A stretch of DNA of 6,136 nucleotides. Origin: Bacteroidota bacterium. GTDB lineage: Bacteria; Bacteroidota; Bacteroidia; J057. This document shows positions 4,419 to 6,136 of the stretch, one piece after another. Position 1 is the stretch's first letter; each line of letters opens with the position of its first letter. The translations under genes and the position numbers were made by a program. The notes below the pieces were generated by a model. The model searched no databases. It saw nothing but the letters and a program-made list of their open reading frames with translations, and was not told where the DNA came from. Where the stretch lies: the NCBI GenBank assembly GCA_963169475.1, contig CAUJFT010000336.1, positions 1 to 6,136 of the forward strand, written 5' to 3'.

Positions 4419-6136
4419 ATGAAACATATTTTTCTGTTTACGTTATTGTTCCTAACGCTACCTTTCCTATATGCACAAACCGGTCAAATACGTGGTAAAG
4501 TTCTCAACGATAAGGGAGAACCCATGGTGGGAGCAACGGTCGTCATTTTAGAGCCAGAGATTATAGGTGCTTATACAGACGAAGAAGGGATTTTTGACCT
4601 CTCCAAAATAAAAACAGGAAATTATGAGATAATTACCACTTTTATCGGGTACGACACCGCTGTTGAAAAGATAGAGGTGTTATCCGGAAAGGTTTATACA
4701 CTTAGGTTTGTATTGCATGAATCCGAAGTGGTAGCAGATGCGATTGAAATTACGGATAAAAAAATCGGGAAGATTGAAAAAACAGAAATTAAAACTGCGG
4801 TAACAGAAATTACCCCCGAGCAAATAAAAGTTATCCCCTCTATTGGTAGTCCGGATTTGGCACAATACCTTCAAGTGCTACCCGGTGTAGTATTTACTGG
4901 AGATCAAGGTGGACAATTATACATACGAGGAGGAACGCCCATTCAAAACTTAGTAATGTTAGATGGAATGGTAATTTATAGCCCCTTTCACTCTCTTGGG
5001 CTTTTTTCGGTCTTTGATGTAGATTATATTCGTAGCACAGACGTTTATACTGCCGCCTTCCCGGGAAAATACGGAGGCAGGCTTTCTTCGGTCATGGATA
5101 TTAAAACCAAAAATGGAAACTTAAAAAGGCATGGGATTAAAGCAAACTTCAACCCCTTTAATGCCGGAATCCTAACAGAAGGCCCCATCAAAGCCGGAAA
5201 AAGAGAAGGCTCCGGGATAAGTTACTTGCTTTCTGCCAAAAATAACTATATCAACCTAACCAGCCCAATCCTCTATCCCTACGTCCGAAACAACGCCGAC
5301 ACTACCACCAAAGGATTACCCTACAATTTCATGGATATTTACGGAAAATTATCCGCTTCTGACGGGGTAAACTACGCAAATGTATTTGGCTTTACCCATA
5401 ATGATAACGTAAACTATTCTTTTCCAGCAAGTGTAAAATGGAACTCATACGGAGGAGGTGCTAATTTTCAATTGCTCCCACAAGGGGCGGCAGCGATTAT
5501 CTCCGGAAATTTTGGATTCTCTAGCTATCGTACTAAACTAAATACCGCCTCCGAAACCTTCCCGCGTAATAGTGGAATTAATGGCTTTAATGGTGGTCTA
5601 AATATGACCTATATCCTCAATACCATTAACCGCTTAGATTTTGGATTTACCCTATTGGGCTTTAATACAGATTATACCTTTACTAACTCCTACGGGTTTA
5701 TTACCTCTCAACGTAATAGTAATACGGAAGCCGCTTTGTATGCGAGTTACAAGCATGTGTTTTTGTCCAAGAACTCTGCTTACGCTACGCGTATAGATTC
5801 TACCTTTGAAAGACTTGTGCTTGAACCAAGTATTCGCCTACACTATTTCAATGACCAATCCTATTTTTCCCCCGAACCCAGATTAAGGGGAAAACTCAAT
5901 TTTAATCGCCTTAGTTTTAGCTTTGGAACCGGATTATACGCCCAAAATCTCTTATCCGCCCAATCTGATAGAGACATAGTGAATATCTTTCAGGGATTTT
6001 TATCTGCACCCGAGAGAGGTACGCTCTACGGAGGCACTAAGGAAAATAGCCTTCAACACGGCTATCATTTCTTAGGAGGCATAGAAGTCGAAGTAGTAAA
6101 AAATCTTAGAACAACTGTAGAAGGTTGGTACAAAGG
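4419..6136 (+). CDS. TonB-dependent outer-membrane receptor with N-terminal carboxypeptidase-regulatory-like domain, 3' end outside window
   Basis: An open frame of 572 codons with no stop runs from ATG 4419 to the right edge. Residues 1-19 are a clear signal peptide (MKHIFLFTLLFLTLPFLYA, cleaved before Gln20). Residues about 22-105 match the carboxypeptidase-regulatory-like beta-sandwich (GQIRGKVLNDKGEPMVGATV; TDEEGIFDL; GNYEIITTFIGYDT). A linker (about 106-127) is followed by the plug domain (about 128-232) with its typical run LQVLPGV (151-157), LYIRGG (167-172), LDGM (181-184), and FPGKYGGRLSSVMDIKT (214-230). From about 238 onward, alternating aromatic/polar strands and turns indicate the beta-barrel, which is cut off here. 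Such receptors import a ligand across the outer membrane with energy from TonB-ExbB-ExbD; the ligand cannot be read from the sequence. No SusD-like lipoprotein is in view, so a SusCD glycan system is not supported, though one could follow beyond the edge. The gene lies 150 bp after the OstA-like gene, has its own promoter-like element and lacks a Shine-Dalgarno sequence. Confidence 0.9.
   Translation, partial: MKHIFLFTLLFLTLPFLYAQTGQIRGKVLNDKGEPMVGATVVILEPEIIGAYTDEEGIFDLSKIKTGNYEIITTFIGYDTAVEKIEVLSGKVYTLRFVLHESEVVADAIEITDKKIGKIEKTEIKTAVTEITPEQIKVIPSIGSPDLAQYLQVLPGVVFTGDQGGQLYIRGGTPIQNLVMLDGMVIYSPFHSLGLFSVFDVDYIRSTDVYTAAFPGKYGGRLSSVMDIKTKNGNLKRHGIKANFNPFNAGILTEGPIKAGKREGSGISYLLSAKNNYINLTSPILYPYVRNNADTTTKGLPYNFMDIYGKLSASDGVNYANVFGFTHNDNVNYSFPASVKWNSYGGGANFQLLPQGAAAIISGNFGFSSYRTKLNTASETFPRNSGINGFNGGLNMTYILNTINRLDFGFTLLGFNTDYTFTNSYGFITSQRNSNTEAALYASYKHVFLSKNSAYATRIDSTFERLVLEPSIRLHYFNDQSYFSPEPRLRGKLNFNRLSFSFGTGLYAQNLLSAQSDRDIVNIFQGFLSAPERGTLYGGTKENSLQHGYHFLGGIEVEVVKNLRTTVEGWYK

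Overview
The window looks like a chromosomal segment of a Bacteroidota (Bacteroidetes) bacterium with moderately AT-rich DNA. Four things point there: a large secreted protein with BNR/Asp-box repeats of the kind this phylum exports by type IX secretion, an OstA-like envelope protein, a TonB-dependent receptor that begins with a carboxypeptidase-regulatory-like domain, and two TAnnTTTG-type -7 promoter elements combined with no Shine-Dalgarno sequence before any start.

Layout: (1) 1-1912, minus strand: the first 637 codons of a large secreted beta-propeller (VPS10/sortilin-like, BNR) protein that runs off the left edge. (2) 1913-2330: a very AT-rich divergent intergenic region containing two sizeable inverted repeats, a short direct repeat and, at its right end, the promoter of the next gene. 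(3) 2331-4268, plus strand: a complete 645-residue OstA/LptA-like protein with a signal peptide and a run of five 31-residue units. (4) 4269-4418: a short spacer with a promoter-like element flanked by an inverted repeat. (5) 4419-6136, plus strand: the first 572 codons of a TonB-dependent receptor, cut by the right edge.

All three proteins belong to the cell envelope or are exported across it. The OstA-like protein is probably a periplasmic lipopolysaccharide-transport component, the receptor is an outer-membrane barrel for an unknown ligand, and the BNR protein is probably secreted or surface attached. Each plus-strand gene seems to have its own promoter, so they need not form an operon. 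I see no CRISPR array, tRNA, rRNA, transposase or defence genes. The window is mostly ordinary core-envelope content. The best signals for a second look are the intergenic hairpins, the exact 31-codon repeat array and the dyad around the receptor promoter.
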